Positions 26,395 to 35,345 of a stretch of 64,000 nt of DNA are shown here, piece after piece; within the stretch, counting starts at the first letter, position 1, and each line of letters opens with the position of its first letter. The translations under genes were made by a program, and so were the position numbers. This DNA is from Leptospira levettii (GTDB lineage: Bacteria > Spirochaetota > Leptospiria > Leptospirales > Leptospiraceae). Under the pieces are notes generated by a model that saw only the letters and a program-made list of their open reading frames with translations, was not told where the DNA came from and did not search any database. The stretch spans positions 1 to 64,000 of the forward strand of contig NZ_NPDM01000009.1 in assembly GCF_002812085.1 (NCBI RefSeq), read 5' to 3'.

Positions 26395-27678
26395 TCAAAT
26401 AGAGTACCCATCAGGGATGGCAGAGTGTCTCGGGACAACAATGATCCCGTCACGGATCCGAATGTAATCATCTTCGTACTCTTGTAAGTTTTGTTCGTTT
26501 AACAGGCGAACGTTGGCGCCAATCGTACAGTCCTTGTCGACAATTGTCCGCCGTATTTCACAGTTAGGTCCAATGCCAATTGGGATTTTTCCTGACTTCC
26601 GATCGAAGTAACCGTAATGGTCAAGACCCATGATAATGGAATCGTAGATTTTTGTCCCAGAAGCAATGAGTTGCCTGACCCCAATGATGGATCTGTGCAC
26701 CTCACATTGGTTAAGGATGGTACCTTCGGAAATGAGGGCTTGGTTCACTACCGCCTGATTGATCTTTGACGGTGGAAGTGCCCTCGCCCTCGTATAAATC
26801 GGGGTTTTCTCTAAATACAAATTGAATTTAGGGATATGATCGGTTAACATCAAATTGGCTTCGTAAAATGCTTTGATGGTTCCGATGTCCTCCCAATAAC
26901 CGTCGTAAGTATACGCTTTTACTTTGCGTTCTTTTATCGCCTTCGGTAATATTTCCTTTCCAAAATCTGCCATATTTCGGTCTTCCAATACATCGATTAA
27001 CGTGGATGTGTTGAAGATATAAATTCCCATGTTCGCAAGGAAGTTCCCGTTTTCTGTACGGCAAGATTCTACTTGAGTAAGGTCCTGTGGTTTTTCAATG
27101 AATTCCTGGATGGTACCACCCACTCCTGCTTTGACAATTCCCAAACCAAAAATTTGGTCTTCAGGGATTGCATTGGTTGCTACAGAAATTTGGGTTTCTG
27201 GGTCCATCAAATGGCTCTGCATAAAGTCAGCTAAGTCCATATTATAGAGTTGGTCTCCAGAAAGGATGAGGACATACTTTGGTTTTTGTTCGCGGATGTA
27301 AGGTAATACCTTTCTTACGGCATCAGCAGTCCCTTCAAACCAATTGGCGCTTGATACTGTTTGTTCTGCTGCAATGATTTCTACAAAACTTTTTTGGTGG
27401 ATATTATTAGTGGCATAAGTTCGATTAATATGGCGGTTCAGCGAATACGAGTTAAACTGTGTGAGGATAAATATCTTTTCGAAGCCACTGTTCAAGGAAT
27501 TGGAGATGGGAATGTCAATGAGTCTATACTTTCCGCCAAAACTCACGGCGGGTTTTGATCGTTTTTCTGTTAAAGGCAGAAGCCTTGTTCCCTTTCCCCC
27601 ACCGAGAATAATTGTGAGGACTTCATCTTTTTTGAGAATAAAATCAACACAGTCTATTGAGTCTTCTTGGAATCGCAT
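26395..27678 (-). CDS. glgC: Glucose-1-phosphate adenylyltransferase
   Basis: 427 aa. GGGKGTRLLPLTEKRSKPAV is the nucleotide-binding opening of ADP-glucose pyrophosphorylase; IEKP, SGDQLYNMD and YWEDIGTI follow, then the C-terminal left-handed beta-helix. It makes ADP-glucose for glycogen or trehalose-type storage. ATG start; its neighbours are not glycogen genes. Confidence 0.93.
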   Translation of the reverse strand: MRFQEDSIDCVDFILKKDEVLTIILGGGKGTRLLPLTEKRSKPAVSFGGKYRLIDIPISNSLNSGFEKIFILTQFNSYSLNRHINRTYATNNIHQKSFVEIIAAEQTVSSANWFEGTADAVRKVLPYIREQKPKYVLILSGDQLYNMDLADFMQSHLMDPETQISVATNAIPEDQIFGLGIVKAGVGGTIQEFIEKPQDLTQVESCRTENGNFLANMGIYIFNTSTLIDVLEDRNMADFGKEILPKAIKERKVKAYTYDGYWEDIGTIKAFYEANLMLTDHIPKFNLYLEKTPIYTRARALPPSKINQAVVNQALISEGTILNQCEVHRSIIGVRQLIASGTKIYDSIIMGLDHYGYFDRKSGKIPIGIGPNCEIRRTIVDKDCTIGANVRLLNEQNLQEYEDDYIRIRDGIIVVPRHSAIPDGYSI

Positions 27679-27732
27679 ACCAATCCTTATAAAGGTATTT
27701 GACGAAAAAGCAAGAAAAGGAAACTAAAGATT

Positions 27733-28380
27733 CTAATTTTTTAATAGAGCTTCTAAGATTTGTTTGCCGTCCATTTTACCTGTAAAAGGATTCATCGCTC
27801 TTTCAGGATGAGGCATCATTCCTAAGACATTTCCTTTTTCATTACAGATCCCAGCGATATCATGTAAGGATCCATTTGGGTTTTCTTGATAACGAAATAC
27901 AACTTGGCCATTTTTTTCTAATCGTTCTAAAGTTTCTGCATCAGCAAAGTATGCACCTTCACCATGAGCGATTGGAATGGAAAGATTTCCTTGGAAATGT
28001 TTTGCAAAGCCATTTTCTTTCACTGGAACAAGTTCTACATCTTTGCAAATGTACTTTAAGGTTCGGTTATGCAAAAGAGCTCCAGGAAGTAATCCTGATT
28101 CGGTAAGGATTTGGAATCCATTACAAACTCCAAGGACCTTTCCCCCTTTGTTCGCATACTTCACTACAGATTCCATGGAAGCACTAAATTTTGCCATTGC
28201 TCCACAGCGAAGGTAATCTCCAAAAGAAAACCCACCAGGCAAAACAACCAAATCAGGAACATCATCAAAGGATTCTTTGTACCAGGTATAATTCACATCT
28301 GCTTGGAAGTAATCGTGTAGTACGGATCCAACATCTTTATCACAATTGGAACCGGGAAAGGTGACCACCCGAACTTTCAT
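27733..28380 (-). CDS. purQ: Phosphoribosylformylglycinamidine synthase, glutaminase subunit
   Basis: 215 aa class I glutamine amidotransferase. GVCNGFQIL holds the catalytic Cys, and MMPHPERA supplies the His and Glu of the triad. It delivers ammonia to PurL, which is not in the window. Its ATG overlaps the purS stop by 4 bp. Confidence 0.96.
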   Translation of the reverse strand: MKVRVVTFPGSNCDKDVGSVLHDYFQADVNYTWYKESFDDVPDLVVLPGGFSFGDYLRCGAMAKFSASMESVVKYANKGGKVLGVCNGFQILTESGLLPGALLHNRTLKYICKDVELVPVKENGFAKHFQGNLSIPIAHGEGAYFADAETLERLEKNGQVVFRYQENPNGSLHDIAGICNEKGNVLGMMPHPERAMNPFTGKMDGKQILEALLKN

Positions 28381-28625
28381 TGGGATTCAACCACCAATTT
28401 ATAAGTTTCGATCACTTGGTTCACAAGTACTGATTCACAAATTTCCTTCGCGATGGACTCTGCTTCTTTTAAGGAAGAGGCATTGAGTTTGAGTTCAATG
28501 TATTTTCCCACACGTAAGTCTTGGACTTGCCTCTTCCCTTGGTCATGAAGGGTACGGAGGACTGTTTGTCCTTGGGGGTCAAGGACGGATTCTTTGAGGG
28601 TGACATTTATTTTTGCGACAAACAT
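28377..28625 (-). CDS. purS: Phosphoribosylformylglycinamidine synthase, PurS subunit
   Basis: 82 aa. KINVTLKESVLDPQGQTV and RVGKYIELKLNA are typical of PurS, which bridges PurQ and a small-type PurL. Its presence predicts a three-part FGAM synthase in this organism. It overlaps purC by 19 bp. Confidence 0.94.
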   Translation of the reverse strand: MFVAKINVTLKESVLDPQGQTVLRTLHDQGKRQVQDLRVGKYIELKLNASSLKEAESIAKEICESVLVNQVIETYKLVVESQ

Positions 28626-29464
28626 ATATTGATTTTATCTTCCAATTCCAAGTATTTTTTACGTAGTTCCTGAATCAAGGATTCGGGGAGTTTAGGGGGC
28701 GGTGGATTTTTATCCCAAGAGGTGGATTCAAGCCAATTTCTTAGGATTTGTTTATCAAAACTGGCGGGAGTTTTCCCAAGGACATAGGTTGACGCATCCC
28801 AATACCGGGAAGAGTCAGGTGTCAAAATTTCGTCAATGAGAACCGGTTCTCCCTCAATCAGCCCAAATTCAAATTTGGTATCACAGAGTAGGATCCCTTG
28901 TTTTGCCATCAATTGATGGGCTTTTTGGTAGAGGTGGAGGGAAATCGTTTTTACTTTTTGGAATAAATCGGAACCCACTTCTTTTTCCATTGTACTCTCA
29001 CTCACATTTTCATCATGACCAGAATCATTTTTCCTCGCGGGTGTGAAAATGGGTGTGGGAAATTGGTAGGATTCTTGTAAACCCTTGGGATAAGGAGTCT
29101 CTGCAATGGTTCCGAATTGTAGGTATTCCTTCCAAGCGGAACCTGTGAGGTAACCACGAACCACACATTCAAAATCAATACGTTTTGCTTTTTTTACAAG
29201 AACAGAACGACCCATAAGACTTGGGTCATTTTGGTAAGGTTTTGGAAAACGGGAAACATCATCTGTGATTAGATGGTTGTTTATATCCGAAAAATAACGA
29301 AACCATTGTGTGGAAATTCGAGTGAGGACCTTTCCTTTGTCTTCTACTGGTTCGGAAAATACAACATCAAAGGCAGAAATTCGATCCGTTGCTACTAGAA
29401 GTAACTCTGAACCAAGATCATAAACGTCTCTCACCTTTCCTTTGTAATGGGGACTTGGGATCAT
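28607..29464 (-). CDS. purC: SAICAR synthetase
   Basis: 285 aa from the ATG at 29464, which overlaps the upstream stop as ATGA; an in-frame start at 29476 is less likely. GKVRDVYDLGSELLLVATDRISAFDVV is the ATP-binding opening (first part GKVRDVYD), with ECVVRGYLTGSAW and DEILTPDSSRYWD also clear. It condenses CAIR with aspartate. The about 290-aa form resembles the eukaryote-like PurC subtype. Confidence 0.95.
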   Translation of the reverse strand: MIPSPHYKGKVRDVYDLGSELLLVATDRISAFDVVFSEPVEDKGKVLTRISTQWFRYFSDINNHLITDDVSRFPKPYQNDPSLMGRSVLVKKAKRIDFECVVRGYLTGSAWKEYLQFGTIAETPYPKGLQESYQFPTPIFTPARKNDSGHDENVSESTMEKEVGSDLFQKVKTISLHLYQKAHQLMAKQGILLCDTKFEFGLIEGEPVLIDEILTPDSSRYWDASTYVLGKTPASFDKQILRNWLESTSWDKNPPPPKLPESLIQELRKKYLELEDKINICLSQK

Positions 29465-30588
29465 AATTGTATACACACCATTGCCATATCGTCATTCGGA
29501 GTGGAAGTTCCACAAAACTCTAAAATTTGATTTTGAACTGTGGGAAGGATATCTCCACCAATACTTACAGATTTTTGAAATATATCACGCATTCCTTCTT
29601 CAGTGATGTATTCCATTTTGGAATTCATTGCTTCACTTGCACCATCTGTATACATAAAAAACTTGGAACCTTGTTTTAAAGCAATCGATTGCACTTCGTC
29701 GTTGGTAATCATATTGATTCCCATAATCATGGGACTCATCCCTTTCAACAATTTGGTTTCTCCATCCATGTAGATGATGGGAGCTGGATGACCGCCGTTG
29801 ATATAGGATAAATTCAGGTCCTGATCAATGATCGCATAACAGAAAGTAATCGCATAATCTTCAGGGAGAACAAGTTCCATGTTTTTACGGAGGTGAGAAA
29901 CACGTTCTTTCAAACCCATATTAGGAACTAAGTTGAATAATTGCATTTTGAACATGGCACCGATGAGAGCTGCACTTGGACCATGCCCTGAACAGTCGGC
30001 GATCACGATATGAAGTTTTTTTTCTTCAATCCATGTGTCGACAAAATCCCCTCCAATTTGTAAATAAGGATGGAAAAGAGTCTGTGCCTTGATACCGTTC
30101 CAAATAAAACTTTTTTCCGGGATCAATTGGTCTTGGACACGCCTTGCTGTTTGTAGTTCTTTTTCGTATTTACTTTTTTGTTGGTACAATTCGTCCTGTA
30201 AGTCTTTTAAACGAATTACTGAATGGATCTTTGCAACTAACTCTCGCTTATTGAATGGCTTATTAATAAAATCGTCACCACCATTTTTCATGGCTTCCTG
30301 GAAACCAACTTCTCGATCAATGGATGTAATAAAAAGAATTGGCAAAAGTTTAAACTGATCCATCTCCCTGAGTTCACGACAAAAGGAAAATCCATCCTGT
30401 TCTGGCATATTGACATCTAATAATAAAGTATCAATGCGGGTGTTGAGTAAAACCAATCTTGCTTCTTCTGCTGAATAAGCAGTGTATGTCTTAAAACCTT
30501 CTTGGGATAAAAGGTATTTGAGAAGCTCCACATTTTCAGGAACATCATCAACAATGAGAATTGTATGTTGTGATTCTTTTGTTTCCAT
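29461..30588 (-). CDS. Response regulator with PP2C/SpoIIE phosphatase output
   Basis: 375 aa. The receiver domain (about 9-125) has the acidic pair VDD at 14-15, phospho-acceptor D58 and K110. A short coiled coil near 128-155 leads to a SpoIIE-type phosphatase with GGDFVDTW, IADCSGHGPSA, NGGHPAP and FMYTDGASEA metal-binding motifs. Probably dephosphorylates a serine-phosphorylated partner such as an anti-sigma antagonist; no partner is encoded nearby. Confidence 0.9.
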   Translation of the reverse strand: METKESQHTILIVDDVPENVELLKYLLSQEGFKTYTAYSAEEARLVLLNTRIDTLLLDVNMPEQDGFSFCRELREMDQFKLLPILFITSIDREVGFQEAMKNGGDDFINKPFNKRELVAKIHSVIRLKDLQDELYQQKSKYEKELQTARRVQDQLIPEKSFIWNGIKAQTLFHPYLQIGGDFVDTWIEEKKLHIVIADCSGHGPSAALIGAMFKMQLFNLVPNMGLKERVSHLRKNMELVLPEDYAITFCYAIIDQDLNLSYINGGHPAPIIYMDGETKLLKGMSPMIMGINMITNDEVQSIALKQGSKFFMYTDGASEAMNSKMEYITEEGMRDIFQKSVSIGGDILPTVQNQILEFCGTSTPNDDMAMVCIQL

Positions 30589-30595
30589 TTTTGTT

Positions 30596-31294
30596 TTAAT
30601 TCAATTCGGACCGTAGTTGATTTTTAATTTCATGGATTTTTTCATTTCGGTTCGAAAGGAAAAAAAGAAATAAAAACAAAAAATGGTAAGCAAGAACACC
30701 AAGCCACATCGTTTGTTTCATGTCCGAATCCATTCCCCCCTTACCAAGCACACTACCTGGGTGGTTTCCTGGATTTTCAATCCACCGAATGGCACCCCAA
30801 GTCAAAACCGCACTTAAGGCACAAAGAACAGATAGATAAGCAGATAAAATCGCCTTTTTTTTACGAGAAGGAACCAAATAACGAAAGATAAAATAACTCA
30901 AAAGAGAAAGGCATAAGATAAAGAATGATTGTAACCTAGCATCTGTTTTGTCCCAAGGAACACCCCATGCACTATAAGCCCAAATGGGTCCAGAGAATAA
31001 AACTCCTAAGGCAAAAAGAAAAGCAAGTTGGTTTGCAGTGAATGCAAGGCGATCCCATAGCAGGTCTTTTTTAAAAAAATAGATGAGAGAAAAAACAAAT
31101 GATAAAAGTGGCCCGTATAATGCAACCCAGGCGACTGGAACATGTAGATAAAAAATTCTGTGGCTAAGACCTTGTTCCAAAATGACATTGGGATAGAGGA
31201 TAGAAACAAAAACAGCAATTACCAAAGAAATACATACAATGATGTAAAAGGCAAAATCCAAGGCAGGGTGGATCAGTTTGATCTTACGTTCCAT
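30596..31294 (-). CDS. ccmC: Cytochrome c biogenesis protein CcmC
   Basis: 232 aa with six membrane segments. The WWD-like motif SGPIWAYSAWGVPWDKTD and two flanking histidines (FYLHVPVAW; VLAYHFLF) mark the CcmC heme-handling family. It is the third gene of a ccmABC set read from right to left and is 7 bp before the response-regulator gene. Confidence 0.88.
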   Translation of the reverse strand: MERKIKLIHPALDFAFYIIVCISLVIAVFVSILYPNVILEQGLSHRIFYLHVPVAWVALYGPLLSFVFSLIYFFKKDLLWDRLAFTANQLAFLFALGVLFSGPIWAYSAWGVPWDKTDARLQSFFILCLSLLSYFIFRYLVPSRKKKAILSAYLSVLCALSAVLTWGAIRWIENPGNHPGSVLGKGGMDSDMKQTMWLGVLAYHFLFLFLFFLSNRNEKIHEIKNQLRSELN

Positions 31295-31348
31295 TTTTTT
31301 CCAAATTTTCAGAATGGAAAAGAAATTCTAGGAGAAAATACAAATCCC

Positions 31349-32008
31349 CTACTCATTCTGTAAGGTTTCTACCATAATAGAACCAAGGGTTCCGTAAAAT
31401 AAAAGGAAAAACAAAAGTAATCCAATGGAAGGTAGATACAAACCTGGTTCATTCCAGTATCGATTTTCTGCTTCCAATCCAAATAAAAACAATGGAATGG
31501 AAAATGGAAGTTGTAAAAGAGGGATGATGATCTCTTTGAGTCGGCTTTCAAAAGCAACCACTCCAAGGGATACGCCCAAAAATACCAAACAACCACTTCC
31601 TAAATTGGCGAATAACCACTCGCCCAAATAACGCTCCAAAACCATATTTTGGAAAAATATTGATAAAACGAGGATCAGGAGCGCATTCACAAGGATGGTA
31701 CAAAACCATATTGTGATTGATTTGCTGAGATAAAGATAAGTAGGACTGACATAACTGGAACTAGCTTCCCATCCCATTGACTCTCTTTCTTCCCATAAAC
31801 TTTGGCTTACAATGACAAAGTTAAGAATGAAGATGATAGCCCACTTTAAACCACGAATGCTTCTTGCAGATAACATTTCGTTCACTTCGATGGATGTATA
31901 AAATATAAATACAACCGAGACACTCAGTGTAAAAAGTGAAACCACTCCCCCTAGCGAACGCCCTATCAAATAAAAATCTTTTTTTAATAGATTAAGAAAC
32001 AAAGACAT
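31349..32008 (-). CDS. ccmB: Heme exporter permease CcmB
   Basis: 219 aa, about six membrane segments, with the WEERESMGWEASSSYVSPTY-type N-terminal loop (starting SQSLWEERE) usual for CcmB. Partner of CcmA and CcmC in the system I cytochrome c pathway. Overlaps ccmA by 17 bp. Confidence 0.8.
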   Translation of the reverse strand: MSLFLNLLKKDFYLIGRSLGGVVSLFTLSVSVVFIFYTSIEVNEMLSARSIRGLKWAIIFILNFVIVSQSLWEERESMGWEASSSYVSPTYLYLSKSITIWFCTILVNALLILVLSIFFQNMVLERYLGEWLFANLGSGCLVFLGVSLGVVAFESRLKEIIIPLLQLPFSIPLFLFGLEAENRYWNEPGLYLPSIGLLLFFLLFYGTLGSIMVETLQNE

Positions 32009-32600
32009 TCCCCTGGCGAATTAAAATTTGACCCGTACATTCAAGTTCACTTGGAATCGAATGGAGAACAACAAGAACGAGTCTCGATTTTTTTTCTTCA
32101 TTTAAAATCGAACTTAAAACCAAAGAAGATTCAAAATCGAGTCCCGTAAAAGGTTCATCAAATAAAATGATCTCAGCCGAAGAAAGTAATACCCTCATGA
32201 TGGCCACTTTCTGTTTCATGCCTCTGGAGAAAAAATGGATGGGATCCCATATTCTTTTTTCCAAACGAAAGAGTCTTAATAACTCCATCCTTCTCTCCAA
32301 AGAATGGGCACCATCCAAAGAGGCAAAGTAGTCCAAATTTTCTTCTAAACTCAGAGAGGAATAATAACCAAGTTCATGACCCAAATAAGCAATTTTTCGT
32401 TTTCCAAGTGGCCAAGTCCAGGCAGGAGAAGTAAGGGAGTCATGAAACATTTTCTTAAGTAAAGTGGATTTACCAGCTCCGTTTTCTCCAAGGACTGCAA
32501 GTAATCCACTCTCAAAAAAACTGAGATTCACCTCTTTCAATACGGTTTTTTCGCCGACAGTAATAGTGAGCCCTTTTGTCTCCAAAAGCATACGGTTCAT
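31992..32600 (-). CDS. ccmA: Heme exporter ATPase CcmA
   Basis: 202 aa from the ATG at 32600; another ATG at 32591 is possible, and a longer frame to 32672 would overlap the divergent gene. Walker A GENGAGKSTL, a signature region FSRGMKQKVAIM and Walker B IILFDEPFTGLD are present. The signature has SRGMK in place of LSGGQ, which is usual in CcmA. Its start is 9 bp from the divergent TPR gene start. Confidence 0.87.
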   Translation of the reverse strand: MNRMLLETKGLTITVGEKTVLKEVNLSFFESGLLAVLGENGAGKSTLLKKMFHDSLTSPAWTWPLGKRKIAYLGHELGYYSSLSLEENLDYFASLDGAHSLERRMELLRLFRLEKRIWDPIHFFSRGMKQKVAIMRVLLSSAEIILFDEPFTGLDFESSLVLSSILNEEKKSRLVLVVLHSIPSELECTGQILIRQGNVFVS

Positions 32601-32609
32601 TCTAACACC

Positions 32610-33626
32610 ATGTTCCATCGACTGTTTACATTCGCACTTCTGTTTTTGTTTCCAAGCATCGTCTTTGCACAAAAACTCATCGGGAACAAAGAATACCCAG
32701 AACTTTTATGGGGAAAAGACGAAGAGTTTGATACCCGTGATTTTCCCAATGGATCCTTTATTTACCACAAAGATGATTTTATTCTGACCCGAGGAAAACT
32801 TTTTACGGGAGAACCACCCAAATCCAATGGAAGTTTTACCTATGGAACAGAAACCATTACAAATTCTGGGAAATGGAACAATGATACCATTGAACTTCTC
32901 TTAAATGGAAAAGCAAACCAAAGGGGTGAAGTCATCAAACGATTGGAAGCGGGAGTTCGTTTTGACCCACAATTTTTTCCGTTCCGATATAATCTAGGAA
33001 GATTGTATTCATTAGAAATGAAATACGAAAAAGCACTTGTTGAATTTGAATATGCAAAAGCAGAAATGCCAGATTATTACAAAACATATTTGCATATCGG
33101 AATCCTTTCTGACATCACACGCCAAACCTATTATGCCATCATGAATTATAAATTGGCAGTTGAAAAAAATCCATATGATACAGAAGCACTCATCCGACTT
33201 GCAGATCATTATTTGGCAACTGGACTTAAGAACAGAGCACTTTTGTATCTAAACAAAGCACTTAAAATCGAGGAAGAAAGTCCGAATGTAAAACTTGGAT
33301 TTGCAAGACTTGAAATGGAAAAAGGCAATTATCATATTGCTTATAAAATTTTCAATCGAACTAGTTTAACTACTGGTGAAGGAAAACAAAAGTCATATGA
33401 TAAAAAATTTCATTATTATTTTGCGGAAACCGCTTCCAAAGTCACAGACTATGAAACAGCAGAAGAACAATATACGAAAATGCTGAGTTTCACAAATGAT
33501 CCTTTTTTTGCGACCGTTTCTTCAAAAGTGATCGCACGCAGAAGGGATATAGCAAAAAAATTCGCCGAAGCAAAACGAACTCAATTGGATGATTCGGAAG
33601 AAGAAGTAACACCGCCAAACGAATGA
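32610..33626 (+). CDS. Exported TPR-repeat protein
   Basis: 338 aa. The signal peptide ends at about A20 (SIVFA). Residues 110-310 form at least four tetratricopeptide repeats (FRYNLGRLYSLEMKYEKALVEF; YKTYLHIGILSD; ALIRLADHYLATGLKNRALLYL; see also YETAEEQYTKML). Probably a periplasmic protein-interaction scaffold. No enzyme domain seen. The 3' end overlaps a convergent gene by 46 bp. Confidence 0.82.
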   Translation: MFHRLFTFALLFLFPSIVFAQKLIGNKEYPELLWGKDEEFDTRDFPNGSFIYHKDDFILTRGKLFTGEPPKSNGSFTYGTETITNSGKWNNDTIELLLNGKANQRGEVIKRLEAGVRFDPQFFPFRYNLGRLYSLEMKYEKALVEFEYAKAEMPDYYKTYLHIGILSDITRQTYYAIMNYKLAVEKNPYDTEALIRLADHYLATGLKNRALLYLNKALKIEEESPNVKLGFARLEMEKGNYHIAYKIFNRTSLTTGEGKQKSYDKKFHYYFAETASKVTDYETAEEQYTKMLSFTNDPFFATVSSKVIARRRDIAKKFAEAKRTQLDDSEEEVTPPNE

Positions 33627-34369
33627 TTTCTTGCAAAAACCAATTCTTGTAATAATTTTGATTTCGGATTTTTTAGAAGTTGTTTTGGATTACCAAATTC
33701 AGTGATTGTTCCCTCTTCTAATACAAATATTTGATCACACATATAAGATAAAAACCCAAGGTCGTGTGAAACAATCAACATTCCGAGTGAATCCTTTTGA
33801 TTAATATCTTTCAATTCTTCAGCAATTTTTTTTTGCACAAGAACATCAAGAGCAGTTACTGGCTCATCTAACAAAAGATATTCTGGATTCATCAGTAAGG
33901 CTCTGAGTATGGCAAATCTTTGTAACTGACCACCACTTAACTCTCGCTTTGTTTTACTTAACAAAGATGTTGGTAGTTCAAATCGATCACAAAAACTTTC
34001 TATTCGTATTCTTTCCTTACTTTTTAATTCCTGGTTTAATACTAATTGTTTCTGAATTTTCAGTGGCTCGAATAACAATTCACCAATTGGTTGATAAGGT
34101 GAAAAACTCCCAAAGGGATCTTGGAAGACAGGTTGGATCTCGGGACAATGTTTTTTTCCAAGCAGTTTGCCGTTCCACTCCAACTCCCCTGTCCATTCAT
34201 ATCCCTCAGACTTTGGAAGTAAACCCAGTGCCAAACGAAATAAAGTGGATTTACCAGAACCCGATTTCCCAATGAGGCCAGTGATTTCTCTCGGATTTGT
34301 CTCAAAGGATATATCTTTTAAGATGGTTCGTTTCCCAATGTGAACAGAAAGATTTTTGATTTTAAACAT
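33581..34369 (-). CDS. ABC transporter ATPase, oligopeptide/nickel (OppF-like) type
   Basis: 262 aa. Walker A GKSGSGKSTL (about 36-45), QPVFQDPFGSFSP (Q-loop with the DPFGSFSP feature of Opp/Dpp ATPases), LSGGQLQRFAI and LLLDEPVTALD. No permease or binding protein lies beside it, so the transporter is encoded elsewhere or the gene is an orphan. The C terminus is encoded by DNA overlapping the TPR gene. Confidence 0.85.
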   Translation of the reverse strand: MFKIKNLSVHIGKRTILKDISFETNPREITGLIGKSGSGKSTLFRLALGLLPKSEGYEWTGELEWNGKLLGKKHCPEIQPVFQDPFGSFSPYQPIGELLFEPLKIQKQLVLNQELKSKERIRIESFCDRFELPTSLLSKTKRELSGGQLQRFAILRALLMNPEYLLLDEPVTALDVLVQKKIAEELKDINQKDSLGMLIVSHDLGFLSYMCDQIFVLEEGTITEFGNPKQLLKNPKSKLLQELVFARNHSFGGVTSSSESSN

Positions 34370-34445
34370 AATAACCTGAAGATAAAATCATTGCATTCTC
34401 TCTCTTGATAAACATGCTAAAGAGTAAAAGTAGGAGTGAATCATT

Positions 34446-35345
34446 TTGGAGAAAGTAAAAATCACTGAAGTAGGACCAAGAGACGGATTACAAAACGAAA
34501 AAACCATTCTCTCCACTCAGGATAAATTCGAATTCGTAAAACGTCTAGTAGAATCTGGAGTCAAACACATTGAGCTCACATCATTTGTCCGAAAAGATAG
34601 AATTCCCCAAATGGGTGATGCGATTGAATTATCTGCTCTTGTGTTACCAAAATTTGCTAGTGACGTCGAATTTTCATGCCTGACTCCTAACACCAAAGGA
34701 TATGATGCTGCTAAAGTAGCAGGTTTTAAAGAAGTGGCAGTTTTTACTGCTACCTCGGAATCATTTACCAAAAAAAACATCAACATGACCGTCTTGGAAA
34801 GTTTTACTTCCTTCCAACCAATTTTTGAACAAGCCAAACAAGATGGAATCAAAGTCAGAGGTTATATTTCTACAGTGATTGCTTGTCCATATGAAGGAAA
34901 AATTCCACCAGAAAAAACATTAGAGGTCGCTTTACGACTATTAGATGCCGGTGCCTATGAAATTTCACTTGGGGAAACAATCGGCGTTGCTGTTCCAGAT
35001 GAAGTTGAAAAATTATTAGAAGTTTTGCTAAAAAAAATTCCGATTTCTTATCTCAATTGTCACTTCCATGATACCTACGGTATGGCAATTGCCAATACCA
35101 AACAAGCTCTCTCCATGGGGATACGAAGTTTTGATAGTTCCGCTGGAGGATTAGGTGGTTGCCCCTATGCAAAAGGTGCCGCAGGGAATGTGGCAACAGA
35201 AGATTTAGTTTATTTTTTAACAAGAGAAGGATACGATACAGGGATTCAACTGGATTCACTTGTACAAGTGAGTCAGTTTATGGAAACAAAACTGGATCGT
35301 CATTTTAGTTCCCGTACCTTCATAGCCAAAAAAAATGCCAGCTGA
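34446..35345 (+). CDS. mvaB: Hydroxymethylglutaryl-CoA lyase
   Basis: 299 aa, TTG start. EVGPRDGLQNE is the HMGL-like TIM-barrel opening; GGCPYAKGAAGNVATED carries the active-site cysteine loop. It cleaves HMG-CoA to acetoacetate and acetyl-CoA at the end of leucine breakdown. Other leucine genes are not in the window. Its 3' end overlaps the next gene by 11 bp. Confidence 0.92.
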   Translation: MEKVKITEVGPRDGLQNEKTILSTQDKFEFVKRLVESGVKHIELTSFVRKDRIPQMGDAIELSALVLPKFASDVEFSCLTPNTKGYDAAKVAGFKEVAVFTATSESFTKKNINMTVLESFTSFQPIFEQAKQDGIKVRGYISTVIACPYEGKIPPEKTLEVALRLLDAGAYEISLGETIGVAVPDEVEKLLEVLLKKIPISYLNCHFHDTYGMAIANTKQALSMGIRSFDSSAGGLGGCPYAKGAAGNVATEDLVYFLTREGYDTGIQLDSLVQVSQFMETKLDRHFSSRTFIAKKNAS

